Shown: positions 34,767 to 47,111 of the stretch, piece after piece
Position numbering within the stretch: the stretch's first letter is position 1
Layout of the letters: each line of letters opens with the position of its first letter
Made by a program: the position numbers and the translations under genes
The notes under the pieces: model-generated
Told to the model about the DNA's origin: nothing
Database searches by the model: none
Seen by the model: the letters and a program-made list of their open reading frames with translations, nothing else
Assembly: GCA_000827495.1 (NCBI GenBank)
Contig: KN817539.1
Span: forward strand, 124,001 to 188,000
Direction of reading: 5' to 3'
DNA: 64,000 bases
DNA from: Hypholoma sublateritium FD-334 SS-4
Lineage: Eukaryota; Basidiomycota; Agaricomycetes; Agaricales; Strophariaceae

Positions 34767-36966
34767 TGTTCGCTTGTAGGCGATGGCTATTATTGTGAGA
34801 AATAATCATCGTTGGTTTTCCGTGTCTTTGGCTCCAATGAACGCCTCTTCGCTCTCCGGAAAAACGTCCATGACAAGCATTCGGAGAGGAAGCGTCGAAC
34901 TATAGGTACGTGACGTTTTAAGCTCGAAGACCCGCTTGTCGCTCAGTTGTGCTGTTTTCAAACGTACAACCGCACTGTCAGGCTGCATTTCTCCGAAGTT
35001 ATGCTGAAAAATCTCAAGAAAGTAATTAGGCGGATGCGAAACTCCCATGTGGATACTTACCGGTGTTTCACAGGGCGTGTTACTGCTTTATTTATGTATT
35101 TCTGGGAGTCATCGAATCAGGACAAATCTGGCAAAAATATTTTATTGCCTATGTGACGAGGGTACACCATATTACATGGGGTCTCGTGTCATAGTGGAAG
35201 AACGACGGACGTTATCCGCTACATTCGGATCGAGTATACTGCCTTTTACAAGGAGTAACTACGACCCCGCACCCCGCATTTTGCGTCGTCCCCTCGTGAT
35301 GAAAGAGGCTCGAATTGTTATGCAATGTTCACGTACGTAACGTCAGTTGAACATCCGTGCTTTATCCGCCAATATTAATATGTCCTCGAAGCCTATCAAA
35401 GCTCTCTACCACTCGAGATCATGATGTGTTATGCCCGATGTGATTCTCCGCTAGCTCTCGCACTTGTCACAGCGGCAATAGGCGTAATTGACTCTGCTTG
35501 ATTGCGATTTTTTTCTTGTTTATCTCGAATGTTGTCTCAGTAAATCAGGGTTAAGTAATTGAAGGGATCACTCGATCGATTTCCACGCCCTTTCTGATTT
35601 ACTTTTTCTCAATCATTGAACACCTGCACAGCGTAGTCCTATTTCCCCGCATTAGCAAAAAAAAAAAAAAGGAGCCGAGAAATTCATCGAGCCGCAAGAA
35701 GTTTTCCGTGTTTTGTTTTTTTCCTTTTGGATATTTATGTAACAAATCGATGAGCAGTTTATTCATTCGGAAGTTCTTCATTAGTGTCAACTCTTTATCA
35801 CTTCCCTTCCCGAGGAAATAGACTATACTACGATGTGCAGCTAGTACTATACTGCTATGCAATGGTACATATAATTTCCGGGATATATGTGTCCTCGACA
35901 TGCGTCTGCGCTCCCGGGCATCGAAATTGCCTTAATAAGAATATTATCTTCTTGTTGCGTTTCTTTGCCCCGGAATGGATCGGGTAATTAGATCTAGTAA
36001 CACTCATATACCGCCGCACCCCTGAGCACTCTGTTACTTATCCTCCTCTCAAAAACCCTTGTTGCGCGGAAATGTGTATACCCGTTCAAGTTACCAGAAC
36101 AATAAGTAATCTCCCTACCTTGCGAGATCAAATGATACTACTTAGTTTATAATGCTACTGAAGCACTAATATATTACTGGATTACAGGATACCTTCTTCG
36201 CTCAGAGATCTACAAGAACAATCCCAAACGGCTGCTTCAAGAATAAAACCTCAAAAATGTTTCAACAGGCCACAGAGACCCCGGCCTCCTGGCCTTTTGA
36301 GTCTCGTCTGAGCCCGAGGATAAGTAGGCGAGGACTCCCCATTGGAACAATTAGAAGCACGCACGACTCAAAATTTCTGTGGAAGTGAAGCAGTATTAAT
36401 GGCTAGTCGCTCGCTGGCTCCGCCTGTGTGTACACAAGTTAGTACTATTATAATGCATGTAGACCACCGATGGACCTCGCCGAGCACCTGCTGCTATAAA
36501 GTGACGGATATTATGACAATGACGAAGACATCTTCGGTGGCATAGTCTATACGTATGTGCGCGACTTTGACCCTGAAATACTTATACGCGTACCGTGCAC
36601 TATAAGTTTACACTCTACCATAATATGGTTCGCCACCGTAGAGTATAAGCGAAGAAAAGCAATTAAAATTAAAAAGCATTCAGCGTGAAATAGTAGGCTA
36701 CCGTACGAGAGGATTCATTGCTGACGGATGACTCGCTCAGAGAGTTTGAGACCCATGCGGGATGTGGTCCCATCATGGGCTGGCCAGGCCAGCCTGATAT
36801 TTTTAGACCATCCGACACCCACATGCTCTGCCGAAGGTGCAGCACCAACCAGTTCGTGTCTGCCGCACGTTGCTCTTGCATCCTATCCAAATCCTATCCT
36901 TTCGCGAACTTGTATTTAGTATCGCATTGCAGACCGTGACCCCTGCCACCGAGCATGCGAACACAC
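34767..36966. other. Intergenic, 2.2 kb, mostly featureless
   Basis: Apart from the spliced fragment at its left end (separate entry), nothing in this stretch looks coding. It has a run of 14 A at 35657-35670. A small inverted repeat (ACTCTAC and GTAGAGT) lies around 36612-36648. The right end is the promoter of the flavoprotein gene. Confidence 0.45.
34806..35082 (-). pseudogene. Spliced gene fragment of unknown identity
   Basis: A minus-strand frame ending at 34806 encodes about 60 residues (HNFGEMQPDSAVVRLKTAQL ... IGAKDTENQR). Directly upstream on the same strand is a textbook intron of about 62 bp: donor GTAAGT, branch-like CTAAT, acceptor TTTTCAG. Upstream of the donor the frame closes within about 30 bp and I cannot extend the gene to a start. 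It may be the 3' remnant of a lost gene or an alternative exon. I do not recognise the protein. Confidence 0.3.
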
Positions 36967-39533
36967 ATGACATCCGATGCTGTCACTTCAGCTCCTGGCG
37001 CAAGAAGCCTCGATTTCGACTGCGTTGTTGTCGGCTCAGGTCATGCAGGAAGCTGCGCCGCTCTTGCGGCGCGCGATGCTGGTTGTATGCGAGGTGAGCA
37101 ATTTCAGTCAGACACCCGATTGTGTCCACGAGGAGCCTATCGACTTAAGCTTTGAGGATGGGATGGGTCAGGCGCGTCTCATCCAGGCTCGTTGGCGCGT
37201 GATAGATAGGTTTGGAACCTCGAGAGCCTGAGCTGTTTTTTTTTTGTCACGGTCCATGAATGCATGACGCCCGATCTGCTGGGTATTTTCTAGTTTGTTG
37301 GGCGTCGATTTGCGCATCAGTCAGTTTTGCGACCCTGCAGATATTGGAACGCAAAACAAGTGGGTGGTTATTGAGGACTACCTTCTCTTTCCTTGTCATA
37401 TTTTTCGAATGAACGCTTATTGACGAACTCTATCAATTTGGATTACACTATGACCTGGACACGCCTCGTCGTTCAATGCCATTTGCCACTAATGGTGATG
37501 GTTATTTTTTTGTTGCGACGGATTGGACAATGTACATCGGCTTACCTTCTCGCCAAATTACTATGTGCATCCCTCGGCCAATCAAACCCTACCCTTTGGC
37601 GTCTGGACAACGATGAATTTGCCGCTCGTCACTGCGGAACCGCCGCTCTAATGGCACTGGTAAAATTGGCTTTCTGTCTGTTTCTGTTAACCCTTCCTGC
37701 CATTTCATAATGGGTGGCGTATGTGACAATGTTCCCGATCTGGATGGATTAATCTGCGCTAAAATTTACCGCTTGGCCATCTTCCCAATATATGGGCCCA
37801 TCGCAATTCTATAACTTTACGTTCCTCCTGAACGACCAAACCGCGCCCCGGCGACACCGCCGACTGGCTTTCGCGCGCTGGTTTCGCAAATCCGTCCGCT
37901 CGAAACGACCCAGTCCTGATGGTGGATAAGTGCCCCGAACTGTGGGCAGGTGGCAACGGGTACTTCACAGCCGGCGCGCACCGCACCGCGCACGCGGGGC
38001 TCGCCGACCTCCTCCCGCTGCTCGTGCACGGCTCGCCGCCCGTGCAGCTCACGTCCTTGCAGATAGCCGCCGTCGACGTCGGGCCCTATCCTGCGGTGGC
38101 CTTTGCCGCGGACATCCAGCGCCTCGGCGCGGGCCGGTCGGACCCGGCGGTGGTCGGCGCGTTGGTTGAGCGCTCGCGTGACGCGGTGGGCTGGCTGGCG
38201 GACCGCGTGAAGATGCCATTTGTGCTCTCATTTAATAGACTTGTAATAGACAGGCGTATGAGGTGGATGGGCGGATGCAGTTTTGGGGTGGGATGGCGCT
38301 GAGCGTGGAAGACGGAGGAAAAGGGCTGATCAGGGCGCACCGGGAAGCTTTGAAAGAGGCTGGCGTGGAGGTGTGGTTCGAAGCTCGCGCCGTGGAGATC
38401 TCTATGAAGGACAGGATTCACGGCGAGGACGAGGAGCACGAGTCAACAGCTGAAAAAGAAGTTTGCGGTATTGCAATCGAAATGGGTGGTCAGATTGTGA
38501 AGCTTACAACACCGTCCGTGGTTCTTGCTGCCGGAGGGTTCGAGGCAAGTAAGGAAATGCGAGTGAAGTACTTGGGAGAGGCTTGGGGAAATGCGAGGGT
38601 CAGTTGGTCGTGCTGAACTACTATGCTTATACTGACGTGGGGCACCTTATGCGCCAGGTTCGCGGCACCCCGTACAACACTGGCGACGGCTTCGACCTTG
38701 CTAAGGCAGTAGGTGCAAAAATGACTGGAGACTGGGAAGGATGCCACAGCACTGCATGGGATGCACACGCCGCCCTCGACGGTGGAGAGCGCGAGCTGAC
38801 AAACCAATACACGAAGTCTGGCTATCCTCTGGGTATCATGGTGAACTCTGAGGGCAATCGCTTTGTTGATGAGGGTGAAGATTTCAGGAATTATACCTAT
38901 GCTAAATTCGGGCGAGCCATATTATACCAGCCTGGAGGATACGCTTTTCAAGTGTGGGACGCCCGAGTTTTGGATAGGCTCCGGAAAGAAGAGTATGCTG
39001 ACGATGTGGTGACGAAGGCATGGGCACAGAGCATCGAGGGGCTTGCGGATCTGCTCTCCACTGAGCATTGGGGCCTACACAATCAAGCCCAATTCATACA
39101 GACGATCCACGAGTTTAACGCCGCCGTGAAACAGGCAGCGAAGGGGGCGCATCTGCCAGAATGGAATCCAGCAATCAAAGATGGACGAACGACTGAATCT
39201 GACACCGTTAGACTGCCAATTCCGAAGTCCAACTGGGCGCTCGAAATCAAAGAGGCACCCTTTATGGCTGTCAAAGTTGCGTGCGGGATAACATTTACTT
39301 TTGGTGGATTGGCTATTGACGCAAAGACGGCCGAGGTGTTGTCGCACTCGACAAGCAACCCAATTCCGGGTTTATTCTGCACAGGCGAGATGGTCGGCGG
39401 GATATTTTACGGAAATTATCCTGGTGGAAGTGGGCTGACTGCTGGTGCTGTATTTGGACGGATGGCGGGAGAGAGTGCGGGGGAAAGGCTGGGGAAGCGG
39501 AGCAGACATTTCCTTGGCGAGTTGGACATTTGA
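36967..39533 (+). CDS. FAD-dependent dehydrogenase, TcuA/CobZ type, probably frameshifted
   Basis: Exon 1 (36967-37093) encodes FDCVVVGSGHAGSCAALAAR, the FAD-binding dinucleotide fold. An 820-bp intron (37094-37913) leads in phase to LMVDKCPELWAGGNGYFTAG. The rest matches FAD_binding_2 flavoproteins of the fumarate reductase/tricarballylate dehydrogenase group: GMALSVEDGGKGLIRAHREA, VVLAAGGFEASKEM, RGTPYNTGDGFDLAKAVGA, MVNSEGNRFVDEGEDF and near the end GLFCTGEMVGGIFYGNYPGG. At 38234-38251 the segment AATAGAC is duplicated with TTGT between, an 11-bp insertion that breaks the frame inside the conserved FNRQAYEVDG stretch. A 47-bp GT-AG intron (38207-38253) would restore the frame but removes conserved residues. 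A normal 59-bp intron lies at 38599-38657. The substrate is unknown. Confidence 0.72.
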
Positions 39534-39537
39534 ACTG

Positions 39538-39545
39538 TGACGTCA
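39538..39545. promoter_or_regulatory. CRE-like bZIP site upstream of phospholipase D
   Basis: A second perfect TGACGTCA palindrome lies about 110 bp before the phospholipase D start codon, in the 120-bp gap after the flavoprotein gene. Its role as a bZIP site is inferred. Confidence 0.5.
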
Positions 39546-39653
39546 CCTGATAATTCAACTCCGAGCTAAAGTTGGCACGGCGCTCGCAGTACTTACTTCA
39601 TTTACTACGTGTTTACTTTTGGTTTACTTACTCGCTGCCCCTCTCACATATAC

Positions 39654-42600
39654 ATGTCTCCGTTGGATGTCCTTCATGATACTACTCAGCTGCTTAACGA
39701 AGAAACTCAGGGTTCAGTAGACACAATTATGCCGACCACGCCAACGCAGCAGCAGCTGCCGAGTCTACTCGAATCCACCCCACAGAGTCCGGCCAACTCG
39801 CACGACCCAGCCAGTGGAAGCAAGCTGCCGGTGCGCTTTAGCGAGCCCGATCGCTCAGTTCACCGCCACAATTGCGACCATTCGTCTGGTAGCCAACATT
39901 CTCAGCCCAGCCATTCAGACTCAGAGCCAAGGCCACACCAAGAGCACAAATACAAATCTCATATACCACTCCCTGGAAATGGCATTGCGACTTATAAATC
40001 TCCTCCAAATACCCCTTCAGCCCGTACGGGACCTCCACGCTCAGTTTCTTTTGCGTATGCTCTGCCCGCCTCCCCCTCTCTAATGTCTGCTAAGCCATCA
40101 CAGGCTTACTTCCAGCAGGCGGCGACGGAGGAACAAATACCTACTGAAACGTCCCTATTAGCAGATCTCGAGGCTGAATACTCTTTTAAATCAGACAAGG
40201 ATTTTCGTGGTGCCCTCGAATATCGAGATCAACAAGAGCGCGACCTGAGAATCAACACAAAGGGCAAGAGACGCCAACATCCGGACTCGGTGAACTGGGA
40301 CATCAACCCTATGAAATGGTTCCACGAATCCCCGAGAGACGAGAAACCCGGTATAGGTTTTATCTGTCCACCAGCCACCTCCGACTCAGTTGGTCAAGAG
40401 AAAGAGTCAGAGAATCAGCAGCCGGAAGAGGAGGAGATCGACAGGAAAAGGCAAAACTCGTCGCATTCTGAGACGGAGGGCAGTAGGGCTGCCAATTTCT
40501 TCTCTCGGCGACCTCCAAAGCGCGGGGCCAGTGCAAATGACCCATCCGGTGCTCAAAGCCCAACCGATAAAGCAAGTAACATACTGCGGCGTGCTTTCTC
40601 TGTTCCTCCGTCAGAATCTCAGAAGGAATCTAAAGGGAAGGAAAAGGAAAACGACGACACTGCTGAACCTTCTGGAGGCGCCCAAATGTCTCCGACCCTG
40701 ACGTCTGGTACCGTGAAATGGGCAAAGCTGCGCGCACTGCTACCGCAAATGGTTCATGTCCCCGAGAATGTCCTTCCAGGGCCGTCGGTAGTGACTTCAC
40801 AGGCTGTAAACATAACTGACGAGCTTATAACCGGTGGACTGTCAACGCTCATGCTTCGCCTCTGGATGGACCGCGACGAGAAACATCAGAGGCGCGTTCC
40901 AGTTCTTCTCCATCGCCTGCGTATTCGTGTATCGGATTCTCTGCACCCTATGGAACGACACGGCTCGGTGTTTCGTATTGAGTGCGAATACGCGAATGGC
41001 GCTGCAAGATGGGTTGTATATAGAGAACTCAGGGATTTCCTCAGTCTACATGCACATTATACAGTGTCAAATATATACAACCAAAACGTGGACAAGATGC
41101 CTGAATTTCCGAAAACAAGTCTGCCCTACTTCAAATTTCTTAAAAAGGAAATCAGAGAGAAGGGAGATGGGACGAAGGTCGACCGAGCATCTTTTGCGAG
41201 GCTTCAAAGGGAGGCACTGGAGAATTATCTAATCGATCTCATCAGAGCTGTTGTGAGTTCTCTTCTTTCAGTCATTAGATCACACTGACCATTGACACGA
41301 GTTTAGATGTTCCATCCGTCTTCGAATCGCTTGGCTGGGTTTCTTGAAATCAGCGCCCTTTCTATCGCATTGGCCCAATCAGGCGGGGCGCAATACAAAG
41401 CAGGTTACATGAGGATAGAGACCACAGGCAGTAACGGCGGGGGATTCGGTCGAAAATCTTTAGGTTGGCGAGAAAAAAAAGAACAAAGATGGTGTGCAGT
41501 GCGCGAGAGCTATCTTGTGGTGCTGGAAGAACCTGGAGAGGTACGGTGCCAACGCGTCTCAGGCACCGATTGTAAGCTGATCACCCCGCTGAATATGCTC
41601 AGCTTGCAGTATGGGACGTCTTCCTGTTAGACTCGGACTTCAAGATAGAGAGACCGAAGCGATACTACCGCCAGGGTCTGGGAAACCTCCTCCACCCCGA
41701 GAAACTCGAGGATATAGTCCATTCGCACCGTAATGATCAGGCGGCAGATTCGCATTCGCCCAACCCCCAACACCTCTCAGTGAACCAGGACCCTGAGCGG
41801 CGCTCCGTGATATCATCCATCCGCACGCATGTCTCTAGAATATTTAGTTCCAACCCATCCAAGGACGACATCACGCCTGCGAGCAACAGCCACTGCCACG
41901 CGTCAACTAGCAGCAGCCAGCAACAAGTGTCTTCATCGAGTGGGGCTGGACCCTCTGCATACGATGCCACCAGCGACAGTGCGGACGACGAGATGAGCAG
42001 TAATGCGTCCTCCACTCGGCCGTCAACACCTATGCTTGACCCATCAACAAACGCAAATCCCCTGGTTCATGCGGATGGAACAAAGATCATCGGTAAGGCA
42101 GGGGCTGGAAAAGACAAGCCACACGACAGTGCGCATCATCTCAAGAAAATTGAGGGAGATATGTCAAAGCACACATTCTATGTGGTAAATTCACAGATGC
42201 GGCTAAAACTTATTGCTAAGAACGAGGTGAGTTTCCTCGGCTTCAAATGATTTAATTTCTCCTTCCTAAAAAACGTCCATGCTTTCCAGCGGCAAATGCT
42301 GCAATTTATCACAGCACTTGAGAAGACGGCGGCGACCTCACATTATATAGGCAGTAACCGGTTTGACAGCTTTGCCCCCATAAGGTTGAATGTTTCAGCT
42401 CAGTGGCTTGTCGATGGTGTGAGTGACGTTCTCTTAATAACTGCCCTTGGCGCTTGGGAACGCAATCTTAACTCCGTGTTCTCCTCTTTAGCGCGATTAT
42501 TTCTGGAACCTTTCCCGCGCCATGCTTCTCGCAAAGGAAAGTATCTACGTCCATGATTGGTGGCTTTCTCCAGGTGGGTGTCCCATGTGTCTGTCTCACG

Positions 42601-45600
42601 CGCGCTATGCGTCGTTTCTCCCACATATTCTTGTTTTAAATTGCCTCTCTATTGCGTTACACATCTTTTTTTGTGTCTGTGTTGAAACTGATCCTCGCTA
42701 TGCCATAGAGTTGCTTATGAGACGTCCAAGCAAAGACAAGTACCGACTGGATCGTTTGCTGGAGAGGAAAGCCAAGGAAGGCGTAAAGATATACATAATT
42801 CTCTAGTGAGCAAATTGTTTCTGTTGAGAATTCTGCTAAAACATTCACTTGCAGCAAAGAGGTGTCGAACCGGACGACACCAACTGATAGCAAGTGAGCC
42901 TATACACGCTTCCCCTTCTACATTATCCTGGAGCTCCGCGCTGCCTCTTCAGCACACGGTTTATCTCTCCTAAAACGCCTGTTCAGGCCATCTGATCGAC
43001 TCCGTTTCTTTTACTAGTTATGCGAAGCAGCGACTCGTGGCACTGCATCCAAATATTATGGTACAGAGATCACCTTCTCACTTCCAGACGGGGACCTTTT
43101 ATTGGGCACACGTGGGTATTGTGTTTTATGCGTTGGAATGCACATCTGACTGGTCCTTCTGCACCTTTATGGTTTTATGTACATCGCACTCCCTTGCATT
43201 CTCATTATCCTAGCATGAGAAAATGTGTGTCATTGATCAGACAATCGCATTCATGGGCGGCCTAGATCTATGCTTCGGACGGTGCGTTCCAATATAACTT
43301 TCGAATGTGAGCATATGCTGATTGCAATGGATGCAGATGGGACTCGCCTCAACATGTTTTGGCAGATGATACAGTAGACACGGACATGCCGGAGATATGG
43401 CCTGGTATGTGCTCCACCCCTCTTCGGGCACAAGCAAGCCACCTCACCCATCCGGATTACAGGCAAAGATTATAGTAATCCAAGGCTGTCCGACTTCTAC
43501 AATCTGAACAAACATGATGAGGACATGTATGACCGCACGAAAGTGCCAAGAATGCCTTGGTGAGTAGGCTTTCGGCAAATCCGTCGTAAAGTTCTACTAC
43601 GCCCGATTTTTAAATAGCTTTGTGCTGACGGGTTTGCTTTGAAAGGCACGATGTTGCAATGCAAATAGTGGGCCAGCCCGCGCGGGACTTGGCTCGTCAT
43701 TTTGTCCAGAGGTGAGCCTATAAACTGCAGTTTTGTCACATGCCGCGCATTTCTCAGGTCAAATTAATTGCTGATGACTGCCTCGATCGTGTCCTGCCTG
43801 CCTTGTTGGCTAAAGATGGAATTATTTGCTGAGAATAAAGGTCCGTATATGCTATGGCTCCCCTTCAACCGGCATTGTTGGTGTATGCATACAGCAACTG
43901 ATCAATTTATTTTCGCAATTAAAATGAACAGAACCATACGAGAGTCATGCCTTTCCTATTACCGCCGCCTGAGTTCAGACCAGGAGAGCTAGCACGGATG
44001 GGTTTGACAGGCACTTGCGAACTGCAAATATGTCGGTCTGCAGGGCCTTGGTCCTTAGGAACCCCTGGCAGAATCGAACATTCGATCCAAAACGCATACC
44101 TTAAAGGTTTGTCCTCCCGCGAGAGCCCCTGAATCATTCTCACAACAACTTTATTGCCTTTTTATGTTTCTATCTTCCCATTCGGTCGATACCTCTAATC
44201 CGGTTGGCTGGTCCGGAAAACCCAGCGATCCAAATGTCCGAGCACTTCGTGTACATCGAGAATCAATTCTTCATCACGTCGTGAGTTTCCTTTTAATACA
44301 CTTGATCCTCCAGGAGTCCGAGGCATTGGCTTATGTCCTTCATTTTCGGGATCCCTCTTTAGCACTGTTGTTAGCGACGTTAAAGTTGAAAACAATATTG
44401 GTGATGCCATCGTCCATCGCATTATACGAGCCCATCGCGACGGAACTCCTTGGAAATGCTGTATAATGATACCTGTCCTCCCTGGGTTTACTTTCCCAGT
44501 CGACCATAGCGATGCTAGTGCCGTATGTGCCATGTTATTATATTTATCAAAGCGATACTCAAGTTTTGTTCAAGATCCGAATCATTCTTGAATGCCAGAA
44601 CCGCACCATTTCACGGGGGCCAAATTCTATCTTTTCACGCCTACGCAAGGAAGGTATTGACGTAAGTCGCTTATCTGCTCATATGACTGTCACACGCAAG
44701 TTGCCAACCAAAGATTGTCTTAGCCCGATGAGTATGTGTCGGTGTTCTCTCTTCGCAACTGGGCGAAGATGCGTGGCGATGTGCTGACCACGGAACAAGT
44801 ACGTCGCCATACCGCTTCGAGAAGAGCAGAGTCGTGACTCAGTTTGTGTATAACAGGTCTATATTCATGCCAAGGTCTGTATTGTCGACGACAGGCTGGC
44901 AATTATCGGCAGCGCCAATATAAATGAGCGATCGCAAAGAGGAGATAGGGACTCGGAATTGGCTGCTGTAATTCGGGACACCGATATGATAGAGAGGTAA
45001 GTTCGTCCTTAGGGATAGGGGCTCATTGGCCCGTTCTATTCCTGCGTAACTTTATTTATTTCTGGACCAGCACAATGGCAGGCAAGCCTTTCGAGGTTGG
45101 CCGATTCGCGCATACTTTACGAGTTCGGCTGATGCGCGAGCATCTTGGGATTGATGTGGATGCATTGGACGAAGAAGATCTCATGGCCTATGACCCCGTT
45201 AAATCTGAATATGAGCAGGGAACCTGGGATCCTGATTCAGAACAGATGTACGGAGTTGAGGGTGGTGGCGTGACGCACATTAAGAAATCGCACCAGAAGA
45301 CGCGTGTTGGCGCTCTCGCCGCAGATGCTGCGGACAGTATCAGACAGGGTACGCAAAGGCAAAATAATTCAGTGCATATAGTGTTGAATAACGGTCTTAT
45401 CTAGCTACCACTGCTGGCATAGAAACATCATCGCCAATACCGACCCAGCTTCTACATAAAGTTCATATTGGTGATGGTAAAGTTGCCGCGAATGCAGAGA
45501 GCCGCATCTTGGAAGAAGAGCGTAAGGACTTCAACAGTGAAGGGAAGAAACAAACAGGCTTTGCAAGCTCAGTTGTTCCGACTCTCGAGGAGAAGACCAT

Positions 45601-46763
45601 CGCAGAACAACGGCCGCCCAAAGATCATGTCGATCACACTAAAGACAGTGCCAATCTTGATCAATCTCCCGAAGGAGGAAAAGGAAACGGCCATGTTCGC
45701 AGTGGAGACACCCCTAGCAGCTTGAACGTTGAACATCTCACTTTCGAAAATACTATTTCGGGCGAAGCTCCGGCAAACGCGAACTTGCCTATTAATGGTA
45801 ATGAACCTCCAGCCCGGTCCTCGAAAAGCGACGTGGGCGAAGAAGAACACGCTGCGCCCGGTGTAAAAGCGACCCTCAGGGAAAATCTAGGTGGAAAATC
45901 CGGGAGAAGGCACGCTTGGACGGTACCTACCAAGAAGCCTCGCGTTGGCCCTAACGACTTTGAGGATCCTATATCGGACGCCTTTTGGAAACATATCTGG
46001 GTGGCTAGCGCTGTTCATAATGTCAGTCAGGAATCCCTATTCTTACTCTATTTATACGTTTCATGGTCATGTTGGGCTGATCATGCACTCTTTCTTAGAC
46101 GGAGATATACCGGAAAGTATTCCACGCCATACCAGATGATCTTATCACGACTTGGAAACAGTACAAAGAATTCATAACCTGGCACGAACGTCTTAATAAA
46201 CCCGTGAGTTCTATTATCGTCCTGTAGTGCTACTGATAACGAACATTCGACCCGTTAGACTCGAGGTAGTGCAACTGACGAGCCAGTAGCTCGAGTACCA
46301 TCGGAGTCAGGCGACGAAGGAGCACACGAGTCTCAACCATCTGAAATCAATACGACGGATGTCGGCTCGGAAACCAGTAAAAATGACCGCGAAGAGACTT
46401 CACCTACTCCTGTTAACAATTCCTCGTCTTCTGCCATGCACGGCGAGGAACCGATTAGACCCCGCCGACCCACGAAAGGCACTGAGCCCTTCGAAAAGTG
46501 GGAAAGAGACGAAATGGAAAAATTGCTCAAGGAACTCAATGGTCATCTTGGTGTGTAGTAGTTCGCGATTTTGAATACCTTATCATACTAACACTTTGTC
46601 GTATACAAACAGTTCTCTGTCCTAATCGATTCCTAGAAGGTGAAGATATTGCAAACAATTTCTTATTCAATGCAGACAGGTTCGCGTGATTTGTTCTTAA
46701 GTTGCTTGTCTCTGGTTTACTTATACCTCCTTTAGACTCTTGCCACTACCAATATACCTGTAA
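39654..46763 (+). CDS. Phospholipase D1 (Spo14-like, PX and PH domains)
   Basis: The ATG at 39654 opens a long first exon with a disordered Ser/Pro-rich N-terminus. A PX domain follows ([20 protein letters not shown] to [10 protein letters not shown]). A PH domain comes next (AGYMRI..., [29 protein letters not shown]), with a long Ser-rich insert. The catalytic part has [20 protein letters not shown], then HKD motif 1 ([18 protein letters not shown]), built across an intron that separates FYWAH from HEK. HKD motif 2 is [20 protein letters not shown], with the H, K and D all present. The C-terminal tail is acidic and ends at 46763 after a short last exon (LLPLPIYL). The enzyme converts phosphatidylcholine to phosphatidic acid at membranes; PX and PH bind phosphoinositides. 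About 20 introns are inferred. Confidence 0.92.
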
Positions 46764-47111
46764 CTAATAAGTCGTCCTTCCGAAGTACTGCAATTTCCTG
46801 GCATGGTCATTTTTACTCTAGCGCCCGAGTTCCCCCTCCTCATTTAATTCGCCTAGTCACTTATAATTACATGTACAGCCTCAGTGGATTATCTTGCCTG
46901 TGTGTATCGTTTCGGTCTGTCGAAGAATCTACACTAGATTGTCCCCCTATGGTCTTCAGTGGTGTGTAAACATGTTTCGGACAAGGTGGCTTTCTTTAGT
47001 TGCGGATCAAAATTGATCATCCGAATATCGCCGCTTCAAAAGTTACAGTGCCGTTTAGACTGTTTTCGGCCATACTTTTTCTATCTTCGAATTCGAACTC
47101 ATTCCGCCCAA
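46764..47111. other. Intergenic, promoter of SAP-domain gene
   Basis: This 350-bp gap between two genes on the same strand holds no recognisable gene. An open frame runs upstream of the chosen ATG but begins without an ATG. Confidence 0.5.

Noticed and set aside
35657..35670. A14 run as a sign of a retroposed gene
   Set aside because: No retrosequence or target duplication could be found next to it.
42090..42190. Pieces of phospholipase D read as separate small proteins
   Set aside because: They fall in the Ser-rich insert of the PH domain and join in frame with their neighbours.
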